A DNA stretch of 64,000 nucleotides from Mycobacterium sp. 852014-50255_SCH5639931 (GTDB lineage: Bacteria > Actinomycetota > Actinomycetes > Mycobacteriales > Mycobacteriaceae). The stretch lies in NCBI RefSeq assembly GCF_001665605.1, contig NZ_LZSV01000017.1, positions 1-64,000 of the forward strand, read 5' to 3'. The position numbers were made by a program, and so were the translations under genes. The notes under the pieces were generated by a model. The model made no database searches, was not told where the DNA came from, and saw only the letters and a list, made by a program, of their open reading frames with translations. This document shows positions 1-9,155 of this stretch, piece after piece. How positions within the stretch are numbered: position 1 is the first letter of the stretch; each line of letters begins with the position of its first letter.

Positions 1-1
1 T

Positions 2-58
2 GATGGTGCCCTGGAAGGCCGGACCGGCCTCGGTGACGCCGAGGTGCAGCGGGTAGTC
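2..58 (-). other. IspG (GcpE)-like coding segment at the window edge
   Basis: Read on the minus strand in the frame of the Rv0479c-like gene, these 19 codons give DYPLHLGVTEAGPAFQGTI. This is the highly conserved HLGVTEAG region of 4-hydroxy-3-methylbut-2-enyl diphosphate synthase, normally located in the middle of that ~390-aa enzyme. Its usual preceding residues are missing and Pro-rich Rv0479c-like sequence takes their place. The likeliest explanation is a chimeric contig end or a rearrangement breakpoint near base 58-62. Confidence 0.65.
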
Positions 59-268
59 GGGCCGCTGCATGTTCGGCGGGGGCGTGCCGATCCGTTCGGT
101 CTGACCCGGCGGCGGACCTGCGGCGGGAGGCGGCGGCGCGGGGGCCGGGCCGCCGGTGTTGATCCGCTCGGTCGGCCGCTCGGTGGGGGGCTGGCCGAAG
201 GGGCCTTGGTTGGCCGGACGGCCCCACGTCGACGGGTCGGAGTTCGGTGGTCCCTGTGGGTTCGTCAC
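2..268 (-). CDS. Rv0479c-like membrane protein, N-terminal part only, apparently chimeric
   Basis: A GTG start at 268-266 opens a reading frame that runs off the left edge. The first ~70 residues are Pro/Gly/Gln/Thr rich (start VTNPQGPPNSDPSTWG), matching the disordered cytoplasmic N-terminus I recall for M. tuberculosis Rv0479c. The stop codon of the upstream hydrolase gene overlaps this start by 4 bases (GTGA, 265-268), so the two are translationally coupled, as expected for an Rv0480c-Rv0479c operon. The membrane and extracellular parts of the family are not seen. Instead, the last 19 residues before the edge look like the enzyme IspG (separate entry). The N-terminal identity is fairly secure; the state of the complete gene cannot be judged here. 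Confidence 0.6.
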   Translation of the reverse strand, partial: MTNPQGPPNSDPSTWGRPANQGPFGQPPTERPTERINTGGPAPAPPPPAAGPPPGQTERIGTPPPNMQRPDYPLHLGVTEAGPAFQGTI

Positions 269-1095
269 CCGACTGATTCTGCACTATCGAGCTGAGCAAA
301 ATCTGAGTGGTTGCGCAGCACCGCGATGCTCTCGCGAGCCTTGGCGACCCGATCGACGTCGATGTCGGCAAGCACCAACTGCGGTGCGGAGCCGGCGGAC
401 GCGACGACCTCGCCGAACGGGGAGGCCACCAGGCTGCCGCCCACCCCGGTGGGCGCGCCCGACCCGGTCAGGGACTCGCCCGGGTCGGCCTGGCCGGCAG
501 CGGCGACGTAGCTCATCGAATCGAGCGCGCGGGCCCGCGCCAAGAGCGTCCACTGGTCGAGCTTGCCGGGCCCCGCGCCCCACGATGCGCAGACGGCGAT
601 CAGCTGGGCGCCGCGGCGGGCCAGCTCGGTGTACAGGGCCGGGAAGCGGATGTCGTAGCAGACGGTCAGCCCCACCCGCACGCCGGCGACCGTGATCACC
701 ACCGGCTCGCGGCCGGGTGCGACGGTGCGTGACTCGGTGAAGCCGAAGGCGTCGTAGAGGTGGATCTTGTCGTAATGCGTGTCCGGCTCGTTGGGACTGC
801 CCGGACCGGCCGCGATCAGTGTGTTCTTCACCCGTCCGTCCCCGGCCGGGGTGAACATGCCGGAAATCACCGTGATGCCGCAGTCGGCCGCGATGCCCCG
901 CACCCCGGCCGCCCACGGCCCGTCGACCGGCTCGGCGATCGGCGCCAGTGGAACGCCGAACCGGCACATGGTCGCCTCGGGGAACACCACCAACTTCGCG
1001 CCGGCGTCGGCGGCCCGGCCGCTGTACTCGTGCACCAGGTCCAAGTTGGCGGCCGGATCGGTGCCGCTGAGGATCTGCGCCAACGCGATTCGCAT
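265..1095 (-). CDS. carbon-nitrogen hydrolase (nitrilase/amidohydrolase family), Rv0480c-like
   Basis: This 276-aa protein is a full-length nitrilase-superfamily amidase acting on non-peptide C-N bonds; the substrate is unknown. The Glu-Lys-Cys triad is visible: Glu40 in FPEATM, Lys110 in YDKIHLYD and Cys146 in TVCYDIRFP. The family-typical ASWG segment follows near residue 170. The start MRIALAQI is standard for the family and gives the same N-terminus as the M. tuberculosis protein. The gene is in an operon with the Rv0479c-like gene through a GTGA overlap. Some members of this family act on deaminated glutathione or omega-amides, so a metabolite-repair role is possible but not shown. Confidence 0.9.
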   Translation of the reverse strand: MRIALAQILSGTDPAANLDLVHEYSGRAADAGAKLVVFPEATMCRFGVPLAPIAEPVDGPWAAGVRGIAADCGITVISGMFTPAGDGRVKNTLIAAGPGSPNEPDTHYDKIHLYDAFGFTESRTVAPGREPVVITVAGVRVGLTVCYDIRFPALYTELARRGAQLIAVCASWGAGPGKLDQWTLLARARALDSMSYVAAAGQADPGESLTGSGAPTGVGGSLVASPFGEVVASAGSAPQLVLADIDVDRVAKARESIAVLRNHSDFAQLDSAESVG

Positions 1096-1122
1096 GAGCG
1101 CCAGCTTAGGCTCGACGCGGTC

Positions 1123-1647
1123 TCACGCCATTCCCGCGATCCACTCCGTGGTGAACCGCTGCTCCGCCGCCACCAGCTCGGCCAGTCGGGTGCCGATGAT
1201 GTTCTCCAGCTTGCCGCCGATGATCGGGACGCGTACCTGGACGGTGGCCCGGAAGGTCAGTCGGGCACCGCCCGTCTGCAGGATTGTCGAGAGCGTGGCG
1301 GAGCCCTTCAGATTCACCGGGGCGTCCAATATCGAGCCGGCGACCGAACCCTGCGCGGCGCCGTCCGCAACGGGTCCCCAGATCTCCTCGCGCCTGATGC
1401 GGAGGTCGCCGCTGTGCAACTGCGTGACCATCCCCGGCAACTTGTGACTGTGGATCACCTGCACGGTGACAACCTCGACGGTGTCTTCGTCCCCGGTTTC
1501 ACCGCCGACCCGCATCGATTCCAGCGTGGCGAGGTCAACACCGGACCCGGCCAGCCGTGCCCGCCAATAGGTCTCGTCCGTGAACGCCCGATGCACCTCT
1601 TCAACGCTGCCGTCGTAGTCGGCCGACAAGTCGAATGAACGCGGCAT
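1123..1647 (-). CDS. DUF2505 family protein, Rv0481c-like
   Basis: A 174-aa protein beginning MPRSFDLSADYDGSVEEV. I chose this ATG because it reproduces the N-terminus and length of the M. tuberculosis homologue; an upstream in-frame ATG at 1701 would add 18 unrelated residues and run into murB on the other strand. The pattern of beta strands with a long C-terminal helix fits a START/SRPBCC-like lipid-binding fold, which is how DUF2505 is generally viewed. No signal peptide or membrane segment is present. The gene is divergent from murB with only 26 bases between the start codons, so their promoters must overlap the coding ends. Function unknown. Confidence 0.85.
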   Translation of the reverse strand: MPRSFDLSADYDGSVEEVHRAFTDETYWRARLAGSGVDLATLESMRVGGETGDEDTVEVVTVQVIHSHKLPGMVTQLHSGDLRIRREEIWGPVADGAAQGSVAGSILDAPVNLKGSATLSTILQTGGARLTFRATVQVRVPIIGGKLENIIGTRLAELVAAEQRFTTEWIAGMA

Positions 1648-1673
1648 AGCAGGTGAGGCTACCGTTACGGGCC

Positions 1674-2771
1674 ATGAAATCCAGCGATGCCGGTTCGACA
1701 TTCGCCGGCGCGCATGTCGCCGAGGCGGTGTCGCTCGCGCCGCTGACGACGTTGCGGGTGGGGCCGGTCGCGCGCCGCCTGATCACCTGCGCCAGCACCG
1801 AACAGGTGATCGCGGCGGTGCGGGAGCTGGATGCCGAAAGCCGTGCGGGAGAACATGCCCCGGTGCTGGTGTTCGCCGGCGGGTCCAACCTGGTGATCGC
1901 CGATACCCTGACCGACCTGACCGCCGTGCGGTTGGCCAACAGCGCCATCACCATCGACGGCGGCCTGGTGCGCGCGGAGGCGGGCGCGGTGTGGGACGAC
2001 GTCGTGGTCAGTGCCATCGAGCACGGTCTGGGCGGGCTGGAATGCCTGTCCGGGATCCCCGGGTCGGCCGGGGCCACCCCGGTGCAAAACGTCGGGGCCT
2101 ACGGTGCGGAAGTCTCCGACACCATCACCCGGGTCCGGGTATTGGACCGCGGCAGCGGCCAGGTGCACTGGGTGCCGGGCGGCGAGCTCGGCTTCGGCTA
2201 CCGCACCAGCGTGTTCAAGCAGGCCGCGCCCGAAACTCCTTGGGTGGTACTGGAAGTCGAGTTCGCCCTGGACTCGTCGGGCCGCAGTGCGCCGCTGCGC
2301 TACGGCGAACTGGCCGCCGCGTTGGGGTTGAGCGGCGGCGAGCGGGCCGATCCGCTGGCGGTCCGCGAGGCGGTGCTGACGCTGCGGGGGCGCAAGGGCA
2401 TGGTGCTCGACCCGGACGATCACGACACCTGGAGCGTGGGGTCGTTCTTCACCAACCCGGTGGTCGCGCCCGAGGTGTACGAGCGGCTGGCCGCGAGCGT
2501 CCAGGGGGCGGTTCCGCACTACCCGGCGCAGGACGGCGTCAAGCTGGCGGCGGGCTGGCTGGTGGAGCGGGCCGGTTTCACCAAGGGTTATCCCGACGAT
2601 CCAGCGGCGCGCTGCCGGCTGTCCACCAAGCACGCGCTGGCGCTGACCAACCGCGGCGGCGCCACCGCCGACGAGGTGATCGCACTGGCCCGCGTCATCC
2701 GCGACGGGGTTCGTGATGTGTTTGGTGTCACATTGCAACCCGAGCCTGTCCTGCTCGGCTGCAGGCTGTAG
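1674..2771 (+). CDS. murB: UDP-N-acetylenolpyruvoylglucosamine reductase MurB
   Basis: A 365-aa flavoenzyme that reduces UDP-GlcNAc-enolpyruvate to UDP-MurNAc with NADPH, a committed cytoplasmic step of peptidoglycan synthesis. The FAD-binding motif FAGGSN is at residues 67-72, followed by [20 protein letters not shown], and GSFFTNP contains the catalytic serine. The C-terminal substrate-binding domain is complete ([22 protein letters not shown]). The start MKSSDAGS aligns with the M. tuberculosis protein; seven further in-frame residues upstream are not needed. lprQ follows in the same direction, so two cell-wall enzymes are adjacent. Confidence 0.97.
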   Translation: MKSSDAGSTFAGAHVAEAVSLAPLTTLRVGPVARRLITCASTEQVIAAVRELDAESRAGEHAPVLVFAGGSNLVIADTLTDLTAVRLANSAITIDGGLVRAEAGAVWDDVVVSAIEHGLGGLECLSGIPGSAGATPVQNVGAYGAEVSDTITRVRVLDRGSGQVHWVPGGELGFGYRTSVFKQAAPETPWVVLEVEFALDSSGRSAPLRYGELAAALGLSGGERADPLAVREAVLTLRGRKGMVLDPDDHDTWSVGSFFTNPVVAPEVYERLAASVQGAVPHYPAQDGVKLAAGWLVERAGFTKGYPDDPAARCRLSTKHALALTNRGGATADEVIALARVIRDGVRDVFGVTLQPEPVLLGCRL

Positions 2772-2772
2772 C

Positions 2773-2787
2773 TCCGAATCCTTCGGA
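2773..2787 (+). terminator. short hairpin after murB
   Basis: TCCGAA-TCC-TTCGGA forms a perfect 6-bp stem with a 3-base loop just behind the murB stop. No T-run follows, so it could at most be a weak or non-canonical terminator or a processing signal between murB and lprQ. Confidence 0.3.
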
Positions 2788-2852
2788 AGACCGACCCGGC
2801 CCCGATTTGTCGCGGCGGAGTTGATGGATTTTGCCCGGTATCTTTGACTTTC

Positions 2853-4178
2853 GTGAGCACGTCGCACCCCCCGCCGCCGATCAACCGGCGTGTGGCTTTG
2901 GCGACCCTCGGACTGGGGGTCTTCGCCCCCAGCCTGTTGGCCGCGTGTGGCGGCACCACGGCCAAGCAGGCCGAGAAGAAAGAGCAGCCCGCGCCGCAGC
3001 TGAAGTTCCAGCCGGCCGATGCGACCGAAAACGTCGTGCCGATCGCGCCGATCAGCGTCCAGATCAGCGACGGCTGGTTCCAGCACGTCGCGCTGACGAA
3101 TTCCGCGGGCAAGCCCGTGGCGGGCAAGTTCAACTCCGACCGCACCGTCTACACCACCACCGAGCCGCTGGGCTATGACGCGACCTACACGTGGAGCGGC
3201 TCGGCCGTCGGGCACGACGGCAAGGCGATCCCGGTGAAGGGCAAGTTCACCACGGTGTCTCCCACCAAGAAGATCGGTGGGGCCTTCCAGTTGGCCGACG
3301 GCCAGACCGTCGGGGTGGCGGCGCCGATCATCATCCAGTTCGACGCGCCGATCTCCGACAAGGCCGCCGTCGAGAAGGCGCTGACCGTCACCACGAATCC
3401 GCCCGTCGAGGGCAGCTGGGCGTGGCTGCCCGACGAGGCGCAGGGCGCCCGGGTGCACTGGCGCACGCGCGAGTACTACCCCGCGGGCACGACCGTCAAC
3501 GTCGACGCCAAGTTGTACGGCCTGCCGTTCGGCGACAGCGCGTACGGGGCCGAGGACATCTCACTGAACTTCCAGATCGGCCGCCGGCAGGTGGTTAAGG
3601 CCGAGGTCACGTCGCACCGCATTCAGGTGGTCAGGGACGAAGGCGTCATCATGGACTTCCCGTGCAGCTATGGCGAGGCCGACAAGGCGCGCAACGTCAC
3701 CCGAAACGGCATCCACGTGGTCACCGAGAAGTACGCCGACTTCTACATGTCCAACCCGGCCGCCGGCTACAGCCATGTGCACGAACGTTGGGCGGTGCGG
3801 ATCTCCAACAATGGCGAGTTCATCCACGCCAACCCGTCGAGCGCCGGCGCGCAGGGCAACACCAACGTCACCAACGGCTGCATCAACCTGTCGACCGGCG
3901 ACGCGGAGCAGTACTTCCAGTCGGCGATGTACGGCGACCCGGTCGAGGTGACCGGGAGCTCGATCCAGCTGTCCTACTCCGACGGTGACCTCTGGGATTG
4001 GGCCGTCGACTGGGACACCTGGGTCGCCATGTCGGCGCTCCCGCCTGCCACCGCGCACCCGCCGTCCACTCAGATTCCGGTGACCGCACCGGTCACGCCG
4101 TCGACCGCACCGACCCTGTCCGGCACGCCGACGACGACGACCACCTCGTCCAGCCCGGCGACTAGCCCCGGCGGTTGA
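2853..4178 (+). CDS. lprQ: L,D-transpeptidase lipoprotein LprQ (Ldt family)
   Basis: A 441-aa exported lipoprotein that should form 3-3 cross-links in peptidoglycan. A signal peptide ([21 protein letters not shown]) ends in a lipobox with Cys32. Two Ig-like domains follow (roughly residues 50-250), then a YkuD domain with His325 (EFIHANP) and catalytic Cys343 in TNGCINLS. A Pro/Thr/Ser-rich tail closes the protein. This matches M. tuberculosis Rv0483 (LdtMt5/LprQ). I chose the GTG at 2853; a TTG at 2844 would add only three residues. The 3' end overlaps the convergent SDR gene by 17 bases. Confidence 0.95.
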   Translation: MSTSHPPPPINRRVALATLGLGVFAPSLLAACGGTTAKQAEKKEQPAPQLKFQPADATENVVPIAPISVQISDGWFQHVALTNSAGKPVAGKFNSDRTVYTTTEPLGYDATYTWSGSAVGHDGKAIPVKGKFTTVSPTKKIGGAFQLADGQTVGVAAPIIIQFDAPISDKAAVEKALTVTTNPPVEGSWAWLPDEAQGARVHWRTREYYPAGTTVNVDAKLYGLPFGDSAYGAEDISLNFQIGRRQVVKAEVTSHRIQVVRDEGVIMDFPCSYGEADKARNVTRNGIHVVTEKYADFYMSNPAAGYSHVHERWAVRISNNGEFIHANPSSAGAQGNTNVTNGCINLSTGDAEQYFQSAMYGDPVEVTGSSIQLSYSDGDLWDWAVDWDTWVAMSALPPATAHPPSTQIPVTAPVTPSTAPTLSGTPTTTTTSSSPATSPGG

Positions 4179-4911
4179 ACCGGGTGGCCGACGCCTGGTC
4201 GCGCGGCTTCATGACGATCAGGTCGAGGTCGACGTGGGGCGGCCGCGAGGCCACGAAGCCGATCACCTCGGCGACGTCGGCGGCAACCAGCGGTGTGAGG
4301 CCGGTGTAGACGGCGTCGGCGCGTTGTTGATCGCCGTCGAAGCGAACCAGCGAAAACTCGGTCTCGACTGCGCCGGGCGCGATCTCGGTCAGCCGCACCG
4401 GCTTACCCAGCAGCTCGCCGCGCAGCGTGCGGTGCAGCGCTCCCTGGGCGTGTTTGGCCGCCGTGTACCCGGCGCCGCCGTCGTAAACCTCAAGTGCGGC
4501 AACCGAAGTCACCGTGACGATCAGGCCGTCACCGGAGTCGATGAGCTTGGGCAGCAGCGCTCGGGTGACCCGCAGCGTGCCCATCACGTTGGTCTCCCAC
4601 ATCCACCGCCAATGCTCGAAGTCTGAATCGGCGACCGGTGCCAGCCCGCGGGCGCCGCCGGCGTTGTTGACCAGCACGTCCACCCGGGCCAGTTCGTCGG
4701 CCAGAGCGGCGACCGCCGCGTCGTCTGTGACGTCAGCCACAATCGCGGTTCCGCCGATCTCCCGTGCCAGGGCGATGATCCGCTCCGCCCTGCGCGCCAC
4801 CGCGACCACGTGGAAGCCCTGCGCAGCGAGGGTCTGGGCCGTGGCCTCGCCGATTCCCGAGCTGGCGCCCGTGACGACCGCGACCCGTTCATTCCTGACA
4901 TTTCCAACCAT
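4162..4911 (-). CDS. short-chain dehydrogenase/reductase, Rv0484c-like
   Basis: A 249-aa classical SDR. The NAD(P)-binding TGASSGIG is at residues 14-21, NNAGG is at about 82-86, and the catalytic Ser136-Tyr149-Lys153 (YTAAK) set is intact. A conserved Arg pair (VARR) after the second strand favours NADPH. The substrate is unknown; its closest general relatives are YdfG/serine-dehydrogenase-like SDRs. It converges on lprQ with a 17-base overlap and is divergent from the ROK regulator. The promoter region it shares with that regulator holds two inverted repeats. Confidence 0.92.
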   Translation of the reverse strand: MVGNVRNERVAVVTGASSGIGEATAQTLAAQGFHVVAVARRAERIIALAREIGGTAIVADVTDDAAVAALADELARVDVLVNNAGGARGLAPVADSDFEHWRWMWETNVMGTLRVTRALLPKLIDSGDGLIVTVTSVAALEVYDGGAGYTAAKHAQGALHRTLRGELLGKPVRLTEIAPGAVETEFSLVRFDGDQQRADAVYTGLTPLVAADVAEVIGFVASRPPHVDLDLIVMKPRDQASATRFNRRG

Positions 4912-5028
4912 AGAAACAACCTTAGTGAGCGTGCTAAATTTTCTTGGTGCACCTCAGCGCCCTGTCCAGCACCACCACCGCGTGTCTTCGCGCGGCGGGT
5001 GCGTGTTGTTGTCGCGCACTTTGCCGCT

Positions 5029-5061
5029 CCTGACTTTTTCAGGCGTGGCCAGTGACGGCCA
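5029..5061. promoter_or_regulatory. two inverted repeats upstream of the ROK regulator
   Basis: CCTGA-CTTTT-TCAGG at 5029-5043 and TGGCC-AGTGAC-GGCCA at 5046-5061 sit back to back, 25-57 bases before the regulator start and between divergent genes. Either could be an operator, for example for autoregulation. This is inferred from symmetry only. Confidence 0.35.
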
Positions 5062-5085
5062 ACAAAAATCGGACAAAGGACGCTC

Positions 5086-6405
5086 GTGCGCTCGAATACC
5101 CTCACCCAGCCTCATCGTTCGCCCACCCGTGCCAGCTACCAGGGCCACCGGTCGGTGCGTCGTCAAATCGTGCCGCCGGCACTGCACATCGCCGACTCGG
5201 CGGCGGCCTCGGTGTTCCGGGCCGTCCGATTGCGCGGCCCCGTCGGGCGTGACGTCATCGCCGGCGTTACCTCGCTGAGCATTGCGACGGTCAACCGCCA
5301 AGTCATCGCCCTGCTCGAGGCCCGGTTGCTGCGGGAACGCGCCGACCTGGCCGTCTCCGGAGCGATCGGACGGCCACGCGTGCCGGTCGAAGTCAACCAC
5401 GAACCGTTCGTGACGCTGGGCATCCACATCGGCGCCCGGACCACCAGCATCGTGGCCACCGACCTGTTCGGTCGCACGCTCGACACCGTCGAGACACCGA
5501 CACCGCTCAGCCCGGCCGGGCCCGCGCTGGCTTCGCTGGCCGAGAGCGCCGCTCGTTACCTGCGGCGTTGGCATCGGCGCCGCCCACTGTGGGTCGGCGT
5601 CGCGATCGGCGGCACCGTCGACAGCGCCACCGGTCACGTCGACCACCCCCGGCTCGGTTGGCGGCAGGCGCCGGTCGGCCCGGTGCTGGCCGACGCGCTG
5701 GGACTGCCCGTGTCGGTGGCCTCGCACGTCGACGCCATGGCCGGGGCCGAGCTGCTGCTCGGCATGCGGCGATTCCTGCCCAGCTCGCCCACCAGTCTCT
5801 ACGTCTACGCCCGCGAGACCGTGGGCTACGCGCTGGTGATCGGCGGACGGGTGCACTGCCCGGCCAGCGGCCCCGGCACCATCGCGACGCTGCCCGCCCA
5901 CTCCGAGCTGCTGGGCGGCACCGGCCAACTGGAATCCACCGTCAGCGACGAGGCGGTACTGGCCGCCGCCCGCAGGCTGCGGGTCCTGCCGTTCGCTTCC
6001 CCGGGCCGGCCCAACGCGCCGGCCGCCGGCATCGCCGACCTGCTGAGGCTGGCCCGGGCCGGCAACGAGCAGGCCAAAGAACTGCTGAACGAGCGCGGCC
6101 GGGTGCTCGGGGGGGCGGTCGCGTTGCTGCGCGACATGCTCAACCCCGACGAACTGGTCGTCGGCGGCCAGGCTTTCACCGAGTACCCGGAGGCGATGGA
6201 ACACGTGGAGGCGGCCTTCGCCGAGCGCTCGGTGTTGCCGCCGCGCGATATACGCGTCACCGTCTTCGGCAACCGGGTCCAGGAGGCGGGCGCGGGGACC
6301 GTGTCGCTGGGCGGGCTGTACGCCGATCCGCTCGGGGCGATGCGGCGGGCCGGGGCGCTGAATCCGCGGCTGCGCGACGTCGCCGTCGACGAGTCTTCCG
6401 CTTAG
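5086..6405 (+). CDS. ROK-family transcriptional regulator, Rv0485-like
   Basis: A 439-aa protein with an N-terminal winged helix-turn-helix (about residues 45-105, including [20 protein letters not shown]) and a C-terminal ROK sugar-kinase-like domain ([16 protein letters not shown], then VGVAIGGTV). The canonical ROK zinc-binding Cys cluster is not visible, so it is probably regulatory rather than a kinase. A GTG start lies 5 bases after AAAGGA. The M. tuberculosis homologue Rv0485 has been reported to activate a distant pe13/ppe18 pair and to affect virulence. Here it precedes mshA by 59 bases in the same direction. Confidence 0.92.
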   Translation: MRSNTLTQPHRSPTRASYQGHRSVRRQIVPPALHIADSAAASVFRAVRLRGPVGRDVIAGVTSLSIATVNRQVIALLEARLLRERADLAVSGAIGRPRVPVEVNHEPFVTLGIHIGARTTSIVATDLFGRTLDTVETPTPLSPAGPALASLAESAARYLRRWHRRRPLWVGVAIGGTVDSATGHVDHPRLGWRQAPVGPVLADALGLPVSVASHVDAMAGAELLLGMRRFLPSSPTSLYVYARETVGYALVIGGRVHCPASGPGTIATLPAHSELLGGTGQLESTVSDEAVLAAARRLRVLPFASPGRPNAPAAGIADLLRLARAGNEQAKELLNERGRVLGGAVALLRDMLNPDELVVGGQAFTEYPEAMEHVEAAFAERSVLPPRDIRVTVFGNRVQEAGAGTVSLGGLYADPLGAMRRAGALNPRLRDVAVDESSA

Positions 6406-6464
6406 CGCGAAGCCATGTCCTGGGCGTTGGGCTGGTGAGCGGAACGTCCTGTAAAGATGACAGA

Positions 6465-7736
6465 GTGCGGCACGATGACGTATTCCGGCTGAAACCGCGC
6501 CGCGTCGCAGTGTTGGCGGTGCACACCTCACCATTGGCCCAGCCGGGCACCGGCGACGCCGGGGGCATGAACGTCTATGTGCTGCAGACCGCGCTGCACC
6601 TGGCGCGGCGGGGCATCGAGGTGGAGATCTTCACCCGGGCCACCGCGTCCGCTGACCCGCCCGTCGCGCGGGTCGCGCCCGGCGTGCTGGTGCGCAACGT
6701 GGTAGCGGGGCCGTTCGAGGGCCTGGACAAATACGACCTGCCCACCCAGCTGTGCGCGTTTGCCGCCGGGGTGCTGCGCGCGGAAGCGTCGCACGAACCG
6801 GGTTACTACGACATCGTGCACTCGCACTATTGGCTGTCCGGCCAGGTCGGCTGGCTGGCCCGCGACCGCTGGGCGGTGCCGCTGGTGCACACCGCGCACA
6901 CGCTCGCCGCGGTCAAGAACGCGGCCCTGGCCGCGGGTGACGCGCCCGAGCCGCCGCTGCGCACCGTCGGTGAGCAGCAGGTCGTCGACGAGGCCGACCG
7001 CCTGATCGTCAACACCGACGATGAAGCCGGGCAACTGATCTCCATCCACCGCGCCGACCCGGCGCGCATCGACGTCGTCCACCCAGGAGTGGATCTCGAG
7101 ATGTTCCGCCCGGGCGACCGCCGGGCGGCCCGGGCCGCGCTGGGGTTGCCGCTCGACGAAGACGTGGTGGCGTTCGTCGGGCGGATCCAGCCGCTGAAGG
7201 CGCCCGACATCGTGCTGCGCGCCGCTGCGAAATTGCCGGGCGTGCGCATCGTGGTGGCGGGCGGGCCGTCGGGCAGCGGCATGGCCTCCCCGGACGGGCT
7301 GCGGCGGCTGGCCGACGAGCTCGGCATCGCGGCCCGGGTGACCTTCCTGCCCCCGCAGTCCCGCAACGACCTGGCCACCTTGTTCCAGGCCGCCAGCCTG
7401 GTCGCCGTGCCCAGCTATTCGGAGTCGTTCGGCCTGGTAGCCGTCGAGGCGCAGGCGTGTGGCACGCCGGTGGTGGCCGCCGCGGTCGGCGGTCTGCCGG
7501 TGGCCGTGCGCGACGGGGTCACCGGCACGCTGGTGTCCGGCCACGACGTCGATCAGTGGGCCGACGCCCTGGATCGGGTGCTGCGGCTGCGCGCGCCACA
7601 GGCCGAGGCGATGAGCCGCGCGGCCGCCGAGCACGCGGCCACGTTCTCCTGGGAGAACACCACCGACGCGCTGCTGGCCAGCTATAGGCGCGCGATCCGC
7701 GCGTACACCGCCGAGCGAAGTGGGGTGGGCGCATGA
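6465..7736 (+). CDS. mshA: D-inositol-3-phosphate glycosyltransferase MshA
   Basis: A 423-aa GT4 glycosyltransferase that joins UDP-GlcNAc to 1L-inositol 1-phosphate, the first step of mycothiol synthesis. Visible are the N-terminal donor/acceptor region [16 protein letters not shown], the [14 protein letters not shown] segment, [12 protein letters not shown] opening the C-terminal Rossmann domain, and the EX7E motif ESFGLVAVE. The frame is open far upstream because it overlaps the ROK gene. I set the start at GTG 6465 ([14 protein letters not shown]), the N-terminus I recall for the M. avium-type protein; GTG 6435 is an alternative. The stop overlaps the next gene by 4 bases (ATGA). Confidence 0.95.
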   Translation: MRHDDVFRLKPRRVAVLAVHTSPLAQPGTGDAGGMNVYVLQTALHLARRGIEVEIFTRATASADPPVARVAPGVLVRNVVAGPFEGLDKYDLPTQLCAFAAGVLRAEASHEPGYYDIVHSHYWLSGQVGWLARDRWAVPLVHTAHTLAAVKNAALAAGDAPEPPLRTVGEQQVVDEADRLIVNTDDEAGQLISIHRADPARIDVVHPGVDLEMFRPGDRRAARAALGLPLDEDVVAFVGRIQPLKAPDIVLRAAAKLPGVRIVVAGGPSGSGMASPDGLRRLADELGIAARVTFLPPQSRNDLATLFQAASLVAVPSYSESFGLVAVEAQACGTPVVAAAVGGLPVAVRDGVTGTLVSGHDVDQWADALDRVLRLRAPQAEAMSRAAAEHAATFSWENTTDALLASYRRAIRAYTAERSGVGA

Positions 7737-8242
7737 CGTCCACTGTGGAGCAGGTGATCGAGGACGCGCTGCAGGCGAGCGGTCTGGAGTACTCGAAACA
7801 CGAGGGGGCGCACGGCGGGCTGTCCGGCCTCTTGGTGGAGCTGCCCGGCGAGCGCAAACTCAAGACCAACACCATCCTGAGCGTCGGCGAGCATTCGGTG
7901 CGCATCGAGGCGTTCGTGTGCCGCAAGCCCGACGAGAACCACGAGGGCGTCTACCGCTTCCTGCTCAAGCGGAACCGCCGCCTCTACGGGGTGGCCTACA
8001 CGCTGGACAAGGTCGGCGACATCTACCTGGTGGGCCGCATGTCGCTGGCGTCGGTGGACGCCGACGAGATCGACCGGGTGCTCGGGCAGGTGCTCGAAGC
8101 GGTGGATTCGGACTTTAATACGTTGCTGGAGTTGGGTTTTCGCTCGTCGATACAGAAAGAGTGGGAGTGGCGGGTGTCCCGCGGCGAATCGCTCAAGAAC
8201 CTCGAGGCGTTCGCTCACCTGATCGACGAAGACGACGAATAA
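7733..8242 (+). CDS. YbjN-domain protein, Rv0487-like
   Basis: A 169-aa soluble, acidic protein of the YbjN family, which resembles type III secretion chaperones in fold. It has no catalytic motif, signal or membrane segment. Conserved stretches include [20 protein letters not shown] and [24 protein letters not shown] overlap with mshA and a 10-base gap to gpmA suggest a single transcript. In M. tuberculosis a LysE-type exporter (Rv0488) lies between this gene and gpm1; it is absent here. The molecular role is unknown. Confidence 0.88.
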   Translation: MTSTVEQVIEDALQASGLEYSKHEGAHGGLSGLLVELPGERKLKTNTILSVGEHSVRIEAFVCRKPDENHEGVYRFLLKRNRRLYGVAYTLDKVGDIYLVGRMSLASVDADEIDRVLGQVLEAVDSDFNTLLELGFRSSIQKEWEWRVSRGESLKNLEAFAHLIDEDDE

Positions 8243-8252
8243 GCTAGCCGGC

Positions 8253-9002
8253 ATGGGAGACACTGCCACGCTGGTGCTGCTGCGCCACGGCGAGAGCGAC
8301 TGGAATGCCCTGAACCTTTTCACAGGTTGGGTGGACGTCGGGCTGACCGAAAAGGGCCGGGCCGAGGCGGTGCGCAGCGGGGAGCTGCTGGCCGAACAGA
8401 ACCTGTTGCCCGACGTGCTCTACACCTCGCTGCTGCGCCGCGCGATCACCACCGCGCACCTGACGCTGGACGCCGTCGACCGGCTGTGGATCCCGGTGCG
8501 GCGCAGCTGGCGGCTCAACGAACGGCACTACGGGGCGTTGCAGGGGCTGGACAAGGCCGAGACCAAGGCCCGGTACGGCGACGAGCAGTTCATGGCCTGG
8601 CGGCGCAGCTACGACACGCCGCCGCCGCCGATCGAGAAGGGCAGCCGGTTCAGCCAGGACACCGACCCCCGGTACGCCAACATCGGCGGCGGCCCGTTGA
8701 CCGAATGCCTGGCTGACGTGGTGGTCCGGTTCCTGCCGTACTTCACCGACGTCATCGTCCCGGACCTGCGCAGCGGCAAGACGGTGTTGATCGTCGCGCA
8801 CGGCAACTCGCTGCGGGCCCTGGTCAAGTACCTCGACCAGATGTCCGACGACGACGTCGTCGGGCTCAACATCCCGACCGGGGTTCCGCTGCGCTACGAC
8901 CTGGACGCCGACCTGCGGCCGGTCGTGCCGGGCGGCACCTACCTGGACCCGGAGGCGGCCGCCGCGGGTGCGGCGGCGGTTGCCAGCCAGGGGCGCGGGT
9001 AA
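8253..9002 (+). CDS. gpmA: 2,3-bisphosphoglycerate-dependent phosphoglycerate mutase
   Basis: A 249-aa glycolytic/gluconeogenic enzyme interconverting 3- and 2-phosphoglycerate. The RHGE motif carries the phospho-accepting His12 ([10 protein letters not shown]), and the second catalytic histidine is in [44 protein letters not shown] is the usual substrate-binding block of the dPGM subfamily. Length and motifs match M. tuberculosis Gpm1 (Rv0489). It follows the YbjN gene by 10 bases and is followed by the 153-base senX3 promoter region. Confidence 0.96.
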   Translation: MGDTATLVLLRHGESDWNALNLFTGWVDVGLTEKGRAEAVRSGELLAEQNLLPDVLYTSLLRRAITTAHLTLDAVDRLWIPVRRSWRLNERHYGALQGLDKAETKARYGDEQFMAWRRSYDTPPPPIEKGSRFSQDTDPRYANIGGGPLTECLADVVVRFLPYFTDVIVPDLRSGKTVLIVAHGNSLRALVKYLDQMSDDDVVGLNIPTGVPLRYDLDADLRPVVPGGTYLDPEAAAAGAAAVASQGRG

Positions 9003-9155
9003 CGCCGGGCCGCGGGGCAATTGCGAGTTTTAAAGGCCTGTTTGCCGAACATCGCGTTAACGGGAGTGGAACACCTGAAGCGCAAAGTGTGACTTGTCCG
9101 ATTTTGGCCTCGTTCCGCTAGGGCGGCGTTCAGGAAGATTTGTAGGATTTGCTAT

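Noticed and set aside
1665..3458. 597-codon open frame on the minus strand
   Set aside because: Antisense of murB and lprQ; no protein features.
9003..9155. a RegX3/PhoB-type box in the senX3 promoter
   Set aside because: GTTAAC...GGAAC and GTTCAGG fragments are present, but I could not align them to a clear repeat with the expected spacing.
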